Below, piece by piece: positions 19,985 through 30,231 of a stretch of 64,000 bases of DNA. Every line of letters begins with the position of its first letter. Position 1 is the first letter of the stretch. Origin of the DNA: Leptodactylus fallax (lineage: Eukaryota > Chordata > Amphibia > Anura > Leptodactylidae); assembly GCA_947044405.1 (NCBI GenBank), contig CAMRHE010000157.1, positions 3,672,501 to 3,736,500 on the forward strand, in the 5' to 3' direction. The notes under the pieces were generated by a model. That model saw only the letters and a list, made by a program, of their open reading frames with translations. It searched no databases and had not been told where the DNA came from. The position numbers and the translations under genes were made by a program.

Positions 19985-20980
19985 GTGGTTAATAGGCAAT
20001 ATGAAAGGGGTTATTGTTTTCACCTTTAAATAAGACTTGACTAATTTTATGGTAAACACATGAATACAATCGCATAGCTGAAATGATATAACAGCCCAGG
20101 TCAAATTATTGTTCATCATATAGAGAATAGTTGTCAACAAGGATAAGAAAAGCACAAGAAAATGACAATAGGACAAAGTGGAGAGAAGTCGGTGCAAAGA
20201 TACCACTAATAAAAACTAATAAAGATCAAGACAGAAAGCTGTATAAAATATTCCAATGTGCAAAGTACTATAAAGTGCAATAAATGGCTTCATTACGTAA
20301 GTTTCATTTTATTTTATAACAATATCAAATTATACCAGATATAAAGAGGCTCTTTGACATTGATCAGCAGAAAAAAGACATATGTTTTTAAATCTTTAAA
20401 AATGTGCCTATATGTAGCAAACAGAAGTGACCAAAGTCACTTGTCAACATTTCACTACTACAGCCAGTGAGAGATTGTCTGCACTGATCACATGTATGAC
20501 ACATCATGACTAGAGCCGTGTGAATAATTATTATAGTCTTTGCTAATAATAGTTTGCTAACATATTGCATTCTCCATGGTATATATGTATTCTGCTATTT
20601 CCTTTATTACTGACATTTTCACATATGGCCTTGGTACTATGTTCCTTCCAAGAATTTTATAATCTAATGATTTAGAACCCATCAAGTCCTGTAACCTTGG
20701 GTGAAGACTTGTTTTACAAATATTAGCCAAAAAAACATTAGATAAGCCACTGCCTTAGAGGGAGACAGCCATGATGTTTAGACCACATAGTGTTTTTTAG
20801 AGTTAACTATATGTCAAATGTATAATTATGCTAATTCGCCTATAAGAGTGACATTGATTTTAAGGAGATGTTCTGATGGTTGCCAAAAATTGGCTTAAGA
20901 AGCCCTGTTTTTGGGACATGAGCCAGGGTTTCTCTACCTCTTCAGAGAGCCTCTGTGGCTACGTTTTCTGTTTATACCTT
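19982..20980. other. Intergenic AT-rich sequence
   Basis: No gene, RNA or clear repeat recognised on either strand. Confidence 0.6.
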
Positions 20981-21205
20981 TAAGGCTGGTGCCCCACGTG
21001 GCAAAAACTGTGGCATTTTACAGTCACTGCAAAGTGAATGGGATTCTAGCAAATCCCATCCACACATTGCAGAAAAATACACGCAATTTCCAAAACTGTT
21101 GTGGTTTTGGAAATCACAGCATATCAATTATACCTACAAAAAAGCTGGCGGTTTCCCTATAGGTATAAGGGAAGCAGAAAGTCTGCAGAGGAAACCTATC
21201 TAACC
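20981..21205. mobile_element. Half copy of the palindromic GGCCCCACG MITE family
   Basis: AAGGCTGGTGCCCCACGTGG followed by blocks also present, inverted, in the element at 57711-58018 (TTTGGAAATCACAGCAT, AGAAAGTCTGCAGAGGAAA). The right half is missing. Confidence 0.5.
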
Positions 21206-21231
21206 TAATCTAAATTAACTTTCATCTATTG

Positions 21232-21239
21232 TTATCCAC
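21232..21239. repeat. hAT target-site duplication (partner 27090-27097)
   Basis: TTATCCAC is identical on both sides of the element. The match of its length to the hAT rule of 8 bp supports the family call. Confidence 0.9.
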
Positions 21240-21811
21240 TAGATATGGGCGAATTGATTCTGCAGAAGTGGAATTCGATCCGAATTTCAGGAAATCTTTG
21301 ATTCGCCACAATTCCGGATTTCCTCACGCTTCGATACATCGAATCGCATTTTTTTAAAACATTTTTTTAAAATGGCCGCCGTACATGTTAGGACAAGGGG
21401 GAAGGGACTCTGGGAGCGCAGGATCACCCACAATGCCAAGCGTGCAGTTAATCAGCAGCCAGCAGGACCTGTGATGTCACAGCCCTATAAAAACCCTTGG
21501 CCATTTTAGGTACAGTCATGCCACATTGCTCTTACTGTAGGGACCGACATCGGCAGGAGCTAGGGAAAGACTTAGAAAACATATAGAAGTTCAGGGAAAG
21601 AGGCTGAGCCTTAGAACTGTAGGGAAAGCATAGGGAGAAGAATTTGGGGTGGTTGCAGGCTCATTTACAGCAAGAATTTGCAGAATAATTCACATTGCAG
21701 CTCTAACTGCCGTTATACTGCTGCTCATTACTCATATCTGTGTCATCACGGTGGAACACAACAAGCCTTTTGCAGTGCAGTACAGCAAAAAAAATTGAAA
21801 TATCATACACT

Positions 21812-22370
21812 AATATCTGCACATATCTGTAAAAGAAGCCTTTTCAAAGGCCTTTATTATAAGGGGCTTATTCACTGTTCTTATAAGGCATAACATAATT
21901 CAGTACTATTGTGCCAAAGCCATATCTGCACGTATCTGTAAAAAAAGCCTTTTTAAAGGCCTTTATTATAAGGGGCTTATTCACTGTTCTTACAAGGCAT
22001 AACATAATTCAGTACTATTGTGCCAAAGCCATATCTGCACATATCTGTAAAAAAAAAGCCTTTTTAAAAGCGTTTATTATATGGGGCTTATTCACTGTTC
22101 TTACAAGGCATAACATAATTCAGTACTATTGTGCCAAAGCCATATCTGCACATATCTGTAAAAAAAAATCCTTTTTAAAGGCGTTTATTATAAGGGGCTT
22201 ATTCACTTTTCTTATAAGGCATAACATTATTCAGTACTATTGTGCCAAAGCCATATCTGCACGTATCTTAAAAAAAAGCCTTTTTAAAGGCGTTTATTAT
22301 AAGGGGCTTATTCACTGTTCTTACAAGGCATAACATTATTCAATACTATTGTGCCAAAGAAAACTGAATT
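21812..22370 (+). repeat. Satellite-like array, about 5 units of 109-112 bp, inside the hAT element
   Basis: Unit marks: CATATCTGCACATATCTGTA, AAAGCCTTTTTAAAGGC and GGGGCTTATTCACTGTTC. CATATCTGCA starts at 21921, 22030, 22141 and 22252, with a first diverged unit at 21812. The open frame through four units (21911-22333) is a side effect of unit length. Confidence 0.85.
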
Positions 22371-22438
22371 ATCATCCAATAATATCTGCATTTATCTGTA
22401 ATAAAGGCCTTTAACGTGGGGAAAGACATAACGACCAC

Positions 22439-22790
22439 ATTCGCCATTTTGTTACCAGAATAAAGTTGCAGGCAATATTTAAAAACAGTATTGTCAATAA
22501 AAATTCAATAATTCTTAGCGGTTATTACTTATTTAAAGGTCTTTATTAGTGTCAAAACACATGAAAAGGACCATATTCGCCATTTTGTTACCAGTATAAA
22601 GTTGCAGGCCATTTTTCGATACAGTATTGTCAATATTAATTCAATAATTCAATAATTCTTAGCTGTTATCACTTATTTAAAGGTGTTTATTAGTGTCAAA
22701 ACACATAAAAAGGACCATATTCGCCATTTTGTTACCAGTATAAAGTTGCTGGCCGTTTATAAATAGTATTGTCAATAATTCAATAATTCT
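22439..22790 (+). repeat. Second tandem array, 3 units of 136-144 bp, inside the hAT element
   Basis: Unit marks: ATTCGCCATTTTGTTACC (22439, 22575, 22719), GTATTGTCAATA and TTATTAGTGTCAAAACACAT. Confidence 0.8.
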
Positions 22791-22928
22791 GAGCCACAAA
22801 TCTCTGCCTTTATCATGCTTTTTTATTGGTGTTCATTAGTGGGTGAAGAAATAAGGGGCATATTTGTTTCAAAGTAGAAAATAACAGGCCTTTTTGCCTT
22901 TTACAATTAAGTTTTTTCATCGAACAGT

Positions 22929-25900
22929 ATGTCAGACAGAGAAGCGAGAGGCCATGCACAGGGGAGGGCCACAGGCCTAAATGTTTCTGGTGCAGGCACA
23001 GGTCACAGCAGAGTAAGGAGGCGTGGCAGCAATGGTCAGTTACAGAGGCCTGAGCTCCCAGTGTCAAGTAGTGGTCGTGTCTTGACCAGCAAACCAACGG
23101 TTGTAGACTGCTTGACTCGGTCATTTAATTCATCCCAAGTCACATCAGACACCCCCAGAGTCGGTGGGTTCGTCAGACACAACCTTTAGTTGGCATGGCC
23201 CGGCAGCAGGCCCTGTGCCCTCACCTGTCCTCAACCTGCCTCTGTCCTTTTCTGTTCCCTCAGCTAGAGAACTACTCTATGCTGTGGGCTCAGATCCACT
23301 ATACAGTGAGGAGGAGGTACTAGAGGACAGTCAGCAGCTACTGCTCAGCCAAGATGTGGAGGAGACATCCGCCGCTTCCTGCGGTAGGCGGGCAAGTAGT
23401 GATGAGGAGAGTGGCATGGGAGCAGGTGTTGAGGAGGACATCAGTGACCTGCAGACAGTAGTGGATGACGATGGAGCCAATCGTAATTGGGAGCCGGGTG
23501 ACGAAGGGGCCTCATCGTCATCAGGAGAAGAGGGTTGCAGCTTGCGCATGAAGCAGCGGGGGAGTCAGCAAGGTGGCAGCAGTGTGAGGTCGGGAGCTAA
23601 ACATGGCCGGGGTAGACCACCCACTTCGCAGCAGCCTACCTGCCCGGAAAGCAGTGGTGCAGGGGTTCACGGAGGCAGTGGCTGTAGTAGTCAGTTATTG
23701 CCACTCGGTGGTGTGGCAGTTTTTTGTAAAGCCGCCAGGGAAGGTGAACATGGCCATATGTTCAATCTGTGGGCAGAAGGTGAAGCGTGGCCAGAGTGCC
23801 AATGTTGGCACCACAGCCCTGCGCTAACATATGCAGCGTCACCATAAAGTGTCCTGGGAGAGCCGTGGCTTCAATGTGGTGGTCCAGTCTGTCACAGCAA
23901 CCGCTGCAGCACCCAGTAGCACACACCCCATTTCAGGTAGTCAAGGCTCCACCACCTCAGCTGAAGGAAGCTGTGTGTCCTTTCCATCATCTGCTGGGTG
24001 TGATGCTCCTGCTCCTCCTCCTAGTCAGTCATTGCATCAGCAATCGATCACAGAATCTATATCTAAGAGTAACAGTATGCGGGCACTCATCCAACAGTGC
24101 AGAAGCTGAATGTGCTCCTGTCCAAGTTGCTGATGCTGCAGTCACTCCCTTTCCACTTGGTGGACTCTGCACCTTTCAGAGAACTGATGGCTTGCGCCGA
24201 GCCAAGGTGGAGAGTCCCAAGTCGTCATTTCTTTGCCAAGGAGGCAGTACCAGCCCAGCACAAATATGTAGAAGAGAAGGTGGGCCAGTCCTTGAGCCTG
24301 TCGGTGTCTGCCAAAGTGCACAGCAGCGCCGACGTGTGGAGCTGTAAATAGGGTCAAGGACAATATATGTCATTTATGACCCACTGGGTTAATGTGGTGC
24401 CTGCCCAGACACACCAGCAACTTGGACAGGTGATGCAGCTTCTGCCTCTACGTTCTCACGCCGTTGGTCCTGCAACAATGTCTGCCTCATCCTCCACTGT
24501 CTCCTCAGCCTCCACTGCAGGAACAATTCCCAATGCTCCTCCAGTATACCACATGTGCAGGGCATAGCAGTGTCACGCTGTTCTACACCTCGTTTGCCTG
24601 GGCAAACTAAATCACACGGGGGGGAACTGCTCCGTGTCCTCAATCAAGAAATCGAATCCTGGCTTTCTCCAAGAGAACTTAAAATCGGAACAATGGTGAC
24701 CGACAATGGGAAGAACATGGTGTCGGCCCTGCACCAAGGAGGGCTGAGCCATGCGCCCTGCATGGCGCAAGTGTTCAATCTGGTTGTCAAGCGTTTCCTT
24801 AAGTGTTCCATCCATCTGTAAGACATCCTAAAAATGTCAAGGAAACTTTGCATGCACTTCAGCCACTCGTACACTGCCAAGCACACCCTCCTTGAGCTGC
24901 AGCGGCAGAACGGTCTCCCACAACATAGGCTGATATGCGATGTTTCCACCCGTTGGAATTTAACCCTCCATATGTTGGATCGACTATATGATCAGAGAAA
25001 AGCCAGACGATTTCTTGATGATCCAAGTGGACAGAGGTACTCCTCTGTGTATCTTTAACGTTAGCCAGTGGCAGCTCATGCGTGACACCTGCCATTTGTT
25101 AGTTCCCTTTGAGGAGGCCACTTTGTTAGTCAACCACCAGGACTATGGGATGAACAACGTCATTCCACTGATTCACATCCTGGAAAAGATGCTTATCAAT
25201 CTAGCTGGTCAGGGGACTGGAGATGTGGCATCTACATCTCAAGGCCACATGAGCCCTGTGGGGGCTGAAATGGAGGAGGAGGAGGATGAGGGGAACATTG
25301 GAGGACAAACAATGTATAGTCAAATGGGTGGAGAGGAAGAGCAGGAGCAATCAGAACAGCCAGAAGGAGATGAGGAGGATGAGGCAGATGACCCAGACAC
25401 ACCGTGGCAGTATGCAGTGGAGATGCATGCAAGGAGTCCCTGGGAGTCACTTGCGCAAATGGCCCGATGCATGCTGACTTCCTTGCGCAGTGACAGCCGA
25501 ACTGTCACCATTCGGCAGAGGGATGACTACTGGCTCTCCGACATGTTAGACCCTTGCTACTGGGGAAAAATGGGGGCCTTTTTTACACCTGCTGAGAGGG
25601 AGGACAAACTGAACTACTATAGAGACATGCTATGTAGCAAGTTGGCCGCTGCCTACCTGCGCCATCGTCCATCCTCTCGCATGTCCGACCGGGGGGGGCC
25701 CTGAGTGCTCAACTTGCACTGGCATGGCAGCTGTGGGAGGGAGTGGGGGTGGCAGGAGCAGTATCGGCTCCATCAGCAGCAACCTGAGCCTAGAGTAGCT
25801 GATGAGCAGCTTTCTTCAGCCGCATAGTGAAGAAGCTGCTCATCAGCAGCTAGACACAGAGCAGAAGTTGAACCAGCAGGTGGTGGCATACTTAGAGTGC

Positions 25901-26168
25901 ACCCTGCCAACCGTCATCGAAGATCCGCTGAATACTGGGCAGCCAAACTAGATTTGTGGCCACAACTGGCTGAGTTTGCCCTGGAAAAGCAGTCCTGCCT
26001 GGCCAGTAGTGTGACATCAGAGCGGGTGTTTAGTGCGGCGTGGGCCATAGTTACCCCAAGGAGAACTCGCCTGTCCACCCAAAATTTGGAGAGACTGACC
26101 TTTGTAAAGATGAATCAGGCATGGATCATCCAGGACTTCCACACACCAATGCCTGATGCAGCAGATTA
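22929..26168 (+). pseudogene. hAT transposase with N-terminal BED zinc finger, several lesions
   Basis: Starts near ATG 22929 (MSDREARGHAQGR), runs through an acidic, Ser-rich region (23164-23600), then a BED zinc finger (CSICGQKVKRGQ at about 23762-23800, QRHHKVSWE at 23831). A TAA at 23826-23828 splits the finger between its Cys and His pairs. The catalytic region follows in changing frames: DVW near 24340, TDNGKNM (24699-24719), DVSTRWN (24940-24960), then WQLMRDTCHLLVPFEEAT, and the hAT dimerisation region SSVTSERVFSAAWAIVTPRR with LERLTFVKMN (26011-26126). At least four frame changes and one nonsense codon show that it is dead. In hAT elements this protein cuts and rejoins the transposon ends. 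Confidence 0.88.
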
Positions 26169-26169
26169 A

Positions 26170-26691
26170 ATGATCCATGCTGCCTCACCACACTCTGCCC
26201 CTGGTTCACTGTATGGCCTCCTAAGGCTGTTGCTACCTACACATTATATCACCTTGTCAATCTGTGGCCTGCTCACTCTGCTGCCTCCTCATGCCGCTGC
26301 CACTGGGATGCTGTATGCCCTCCTCATGTCGCTGCCACTGGGTCACTGTATGGCCTCCCCATGCCGTTGCCACTGGGTCACTTTATTCCCTCCTCATGCT
26401 GCTGCCACTGGGTCACTGTATGCCCTCCTAAGTCTGCTACTACCTCCACCTCTGCCACTGGGTCACTGTATGCCCTCCTCATGCCACAGTCACTGCTGGG
26501 TCACTATATGTCCTCCTAATGCCACTACCACTGGGTCACTGTACGGCCTCCTCATGCTGCTGCCACCTCCACATTATGTCGCCTTGCCACTCTGTGGTTT
26601 AATGATGCTGCTGCCAACTCCACATTATGTCGCCTTGCCACTCTGTAGACATACTGTATACAGTATGTGGAATCGACAGACGACGGTGTAA
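26170..26691 (+). repeat. Degenerate repeat block at the hAT 3' side
   Basis: Recurring words CCTCCTCATGC, GCTGCCACTGGGTCACTGTATG and ACATTATGTCGCCTTGCCAC with irregular spacing. A 173-codon open frame results from this repeat and has no family features. From 26770 GGCTGGGTTCACACTTGAG belongs to the GGTTCACAC MITE family. Confidence 0.6.
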
Positions 26692-27224
26692 AAGGAGTGC
26701 GCTCTTTCACTCTACAGTAGCATGTTGGGTCTCTGCATGGTTCTTTCTACCTGGCACTAACATGGACCTGTAAGGCTGGGTTCACACTTGAGTAAGATGG
26801 TCAGTTTTGGCTCCATAACTGTCCAAATAAGTGAAGTGTGCATCGATTCTAAGAGCGACGCCTGTCATGAGTCATTCAGACACACAGTATTGTTTGACTA
26901 CCACAGTAGGCTCTCTATGCGTGTTACTGCAAGGCACAGTGTTCTACACCACTATACAGGCTCTCTAAAGCTAGGAAATAGATGTTTTTTAGTGATACTC
27001 GCCACAAAGTAATTCGGATCGAAGCAAATTTTTTTGGAACTTCGAATAGAAGTGCCGAATCGAACTTTAGAGAAATTCGCTCATCTCTATTATCCACCTG
27101 AGATGGTTTCGTATAAAGCTATCATAATAGAACAGACACTGGCAGGGGACTCAGGAAGAATTGGTCGGGGAGCACCAGGGAATTCATAGGGTGAGTATTT
27201 TTGCAGATAGAAACAATTAAGCTA

Positions 27225-27440
27225 ACCTGCTTAGGCCACTGTTGTCTTGCAGTGCTGGAGTACTAGGTTCAAGGCTTGTCAAGGACAACATCTGCATGGA
27301 GTTTGAATGTTCTCCCCATGTTGACTTGGATTTCCTTCCATACTCCAAAGACTTTACTGATAGGGAATTTACCTGGGACAGTGAGTGATGACTATAACAG
27401 TAAAGCGCTGTGGATTTTATGTTGGCACTATACAAGTAAG
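27225..27440 (+). repeat. SINE-like element, near full length
   Basis: Order: TTGCAGTGCTGGAGTACTAG, GGTTCAAGGCTTGTC (B-box-like), AACATCTGCATGGAGTTTGA, TGTTCTCCCCATGTT, CTCCAAAGAC, TAAAGCGCTGTGGATT and GGCACTATACAAGTAAG. The 3' part is shared with 36895-36950. The internal promoter-like block suggests a tRNA-type origin, which is an inference. Confidence 0.5.
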
Positions 27441-27732
27441 AAAAATTAAAAAGAAATTAAAAGCAAGACATCAGAATGCCAAAGAAACAGTAGGTGCAGA
27501 AGAGAAGATTTTTATGACACCTTTTAGGCGTTTTTTGCTACCACTTTCAGTAGGCAGTATTAGAAAATTTGGCAGATAATATAACATATTTTCAGATGCT
27601 CTTTTTAGGATGATAACTTGGTCATATCCTGAAGTGTGGTTGCTCTTTCTCTACTAGGATAGCTCCCTACTAGGATAGCTTGGATTGCTTGTACCTCCCT
27701 TACACAAGGTATATAGCAAACAGTATTTGGTC

Positions 27733-28165
27733 TGACTGCACAGATGTTTTTTCAATGTGGTGGATATAGATGTTTATCTTGTAATTGTGCTGAATCTATC
27801 AACTTCATGACCTCTAGAACTGATCATAGGATTCATTTCACAAAAGGTTTCATCAACTGCAATACTCAATATGTAGTATATAAAATAGATTGTATTGAAT
27901 GTCATCTGATGTATGTAGGCTCCACTTGTAAACTGAAGGATAGAATTAGGGAGCACCAATCCTGATGTTCAGAATCCTTCTAATGTAGCTAAACATTTTT
28001 TGCTCGTACATCAGGCAGACATCACCAGCTTCCGTTTCTGTGGCACTGAAAGGATCAAGATGCCTGTGAGGGATGGAAACAGGAGATGTCTTCTTTTAAA
28101 TCATTAGGGCTACTGGATCATGTTAAAGGTTAGGTTAATGGATAATATAAATTTAGAATAAAGGC
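27733..28165 (+). pseudogene. PLE fragment: GIY-YIG endonuclease
   Basis: On the + strand, 27744-27965 codes a Cys knuckle (CLSCNC), then FINCNTQYVVYKIDC, MYVGST (YIG-like, with V) and IREHQ, the same order as the PLE at 2317-2760. After a stop at 27963 the protein continues in another frame with words such as ITSFRFCGTERIKMP and GNRRCLL to about 28110. A dead fragment of a second PLE lineage. Confidence 0.72.
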
Positions 28166-29489
28166 CTAAATGTCAAAAGCTTAGATTTTTAATTATTAGT
28201 GTTGAGACTCTTTCCCTGTATGTTGTCTATAGTATTTCTTCCATAAAGTTTTGTCGATTTTTGTTATTGTTTAAGAGTTGTGTAAAAGCCACCAAAACTT
28301 AGAGTTGTGTAAAATGCCACACCAACAGTGTTGGTTTTGTAAAAAGCAATGATGGGGTTGTTTGCTTTATTTTCTTCTTATTATGCCAACAGAGTGGAAG
28401 TTGCAAGAGGCACTGGCAACTATAGAATTGGAAGACAAATTTGTACCTACCAAGTGTACCTTTCAAGTGTACCTACCACTTGAAAAGTGTAATGGTTGGC
28501 TTACCCAGGCGAACAGGAGATGGTCTGGTTCAGTGTGGAGGAATTGGAAAAGGACCCATCAACATCGTGTTGGTGGAGTGATAATTTACAGAATTTCAAG
28601 AAAAAATTGGGGCACACTATCTCTAGGTCTAGATTGCCAGTGGTATAAGCTGGACTATCTTCCATAAGTGATCATGAGGTAAAAGTTCTACTTCTTTCTC
28701 TCACAGTTTCACTCCATTGTGGTTTGCTGCATGCAGTAATCATCCACCATATACTTCTGCTGAGACTGATGCTCCAGCATGTGCCACAGTGCTACTCAAT
28801 GTGCGCTTCACCTTACAACCATGAAATGGAGGAGGGCAGTGTAAGCAATGGCTTGCCCTGATGAAATGTTCTAGTGTGAAGTAACTGGAAGAGGCGGATA
28901 AGAAACTATTGAACTATTGAAACTATGACTGCCCTGCACCAATGAGGTGATGTCAGTACTAGAAAGTACCGGGTCTTGCTGAATTCCTAGACTGTGGCCT
29001 CTATAATCAACACATTGACCCAGTGGGATATGAAAGTTATGTATTGTCACTGAGCATAATTGCTGCTCCACTTATTGATATTGGCATGCATCTTTCCCCA
29101 CATGGACAGTTACAAGGAGAAGCCCACATGGCAATATCAAGCAGGAACAGCTTTGTAACGGCGAGTAGGTATTCTCCATTGAGACTGAGCGCTGCCATCA
29201 TATAGCGAAATTCAGTGAATTCCACTAAGTGTCACTACAGCGACTGCACCGCCAGTAACTTGGCCAGGTGGGAGTTAAAGTTGCAGACCAGCCAAATTGC
29301 TGTTTACTGGATACACCTTTCTTAATGGATGATGACTGAATTTGACTTGGAGGGGTACTAGAAACAGATGGAGATGATAATGACGATGACCATGTACTCA
29401 TTTGGAGCTACTATCAATTCAATTTTGCCAAATGAGCTGGTAACGTCATTTCATGTGAGTATAGAGAGACCTAGTTCCTACTAGAGATA
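28166..29489. other. Intergenic, unclassified
   Basis: May include the noncoding tail of the PLE fragment (to about 28330). The open frame 28362-28667 (+) and antisense frames around 28870-29225 have no motif I recognise. Confidence 0.45.
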
Positions 29490-30152
29490 CACAGAACCAA
29501 AGAAAAAAGTTGCAGGTTTCAAAAGACGCACAAACCAAATAATGAAAAAAACTGTTGACTGTTGTTATCCACTGAGGAAGCCCTTGCATGGGTGATATGC
29601 GTGGGTGACTGTACATGGAGTCTCATATGGGTAGGTTCTAATACCATTTGTGTTATAATGGGTCCTTTTTATTGCTCGTTTTTTTTGCTCTGTTGTTATG
29701 TAACTCTAAATGTGCATATATTACATGCACCTTGCTAGATAGGTTTTCACTGTTTGTATTTCATTATTGCACAGCTGATATATTTTATTTGTCTCTTCAG
29801 CAATACTGGTTATTTCATGCACTATTTATATGTATTTATTACTATATTTTTTTCTTGTTGTTTTTCCTTTTTATATTTTTCAGATGGCATATTTGTAATC
29901 ACTATTATATTATAGGGACAGCACTTGAGGGAGAGCCATATTCACACTTTATCTAGCAAACAGTGCACATTGAGATATATATTATTATAGACCCAAATTT
30001 ATGTCCCTACCCTAACATGGGCTCCTCTGTTTATTTTAAATGTTTTTTAAAAAAAAATTTCAATACATGCTCAATAAAGATTTATTTATTTTTTTCATTA
30101 TTTGGGTTGTGCGTCTTTTGAAGACCTGCATCTTTTTTTCTTTGGTTCTGTA
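29490..30152 (+). mobile_element. Element with 60-bp inverted terminal repeats and a hammerhead-like block
   Basis: Left arm 29490-29551 (starts ACAGAACCAAAG, includes AAAGACGCACAA and CCAAATAATGAAAAAA) and right arm 30087-30152 are inverse with few differences. Just inside the left arm, 29572-29600 looks like a decayed hammerhead. The rest is T-rich. The layout parallels the PLE at 52682-54574, so this may be a short non-autonomous PLE derivative. Confidence 0.55.
29572..29600 (+). ncRNA. Decayed hammerhead-like core
   Basis: CTGAGGA (consensus CTGATGA), AGCCC-TTGCAT-GGGT as stem II, then GATA where GAAA is expected, then TGCGTGG. Two invariant positions are changed, so it should be inactive. 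Confidence 0.35.
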
Positions 30153-30231
30153 CATTTACAAAAAGCATGGTCCTGATTCACCCCACAATTTAATTTAGCA
30201 GTGGTGCCCACTATTCACTAACAAACCCTAC

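Larger units (their letters stand above)
21240..27089 (+). mobile_element. hAT-type DNA transposon with BED zinc finger, pseudogenised
   Basis: 5.85-kb element with exact boundaries. The 8-bp target duplication TTATCCAC lies at 21232-21239 and 27090-27097, as expected for hAT. Terminal repeats: left TAGATATGGGCGAATT, right end the inverse of TAGAGATGAGCGAATT. Inside: two tandem-repeat arrays (21812-22370 and 22439-22790), a broken transposase on the + strand (22929-26168) and a low-complexity 3' part (26170-26690). Confidence 0.9.

Noticed and set aside
21911..22333. 140-codon open frame
   Set aside because: Translation of the satellite units, repeating with the array period.
21812..22370. 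Regularly spaced direct repeats that could be taken for a CRISPR array
   Set aside because: Units of about 110 bp are continuous with no unique spacers, in eukaryotic DNA inside a hAT element.
26170..26691. 173-codon open frame after the hAT transposase
   Set aside because: Product of a Leu/Pro/Cys-rich nucleotide repeat; no family features and no conserved start context.
28362..28667. 101-codon open frame
   Set aside because: No recognisable family; sits among transposon debris.
29648..29956. Hydrophobic 102-codon frame resembling a membrane protein
   Set aside because: T-rich repeat sequence inside an inverted-repeat element gives Phe/Leu/Tyr codons by composition.
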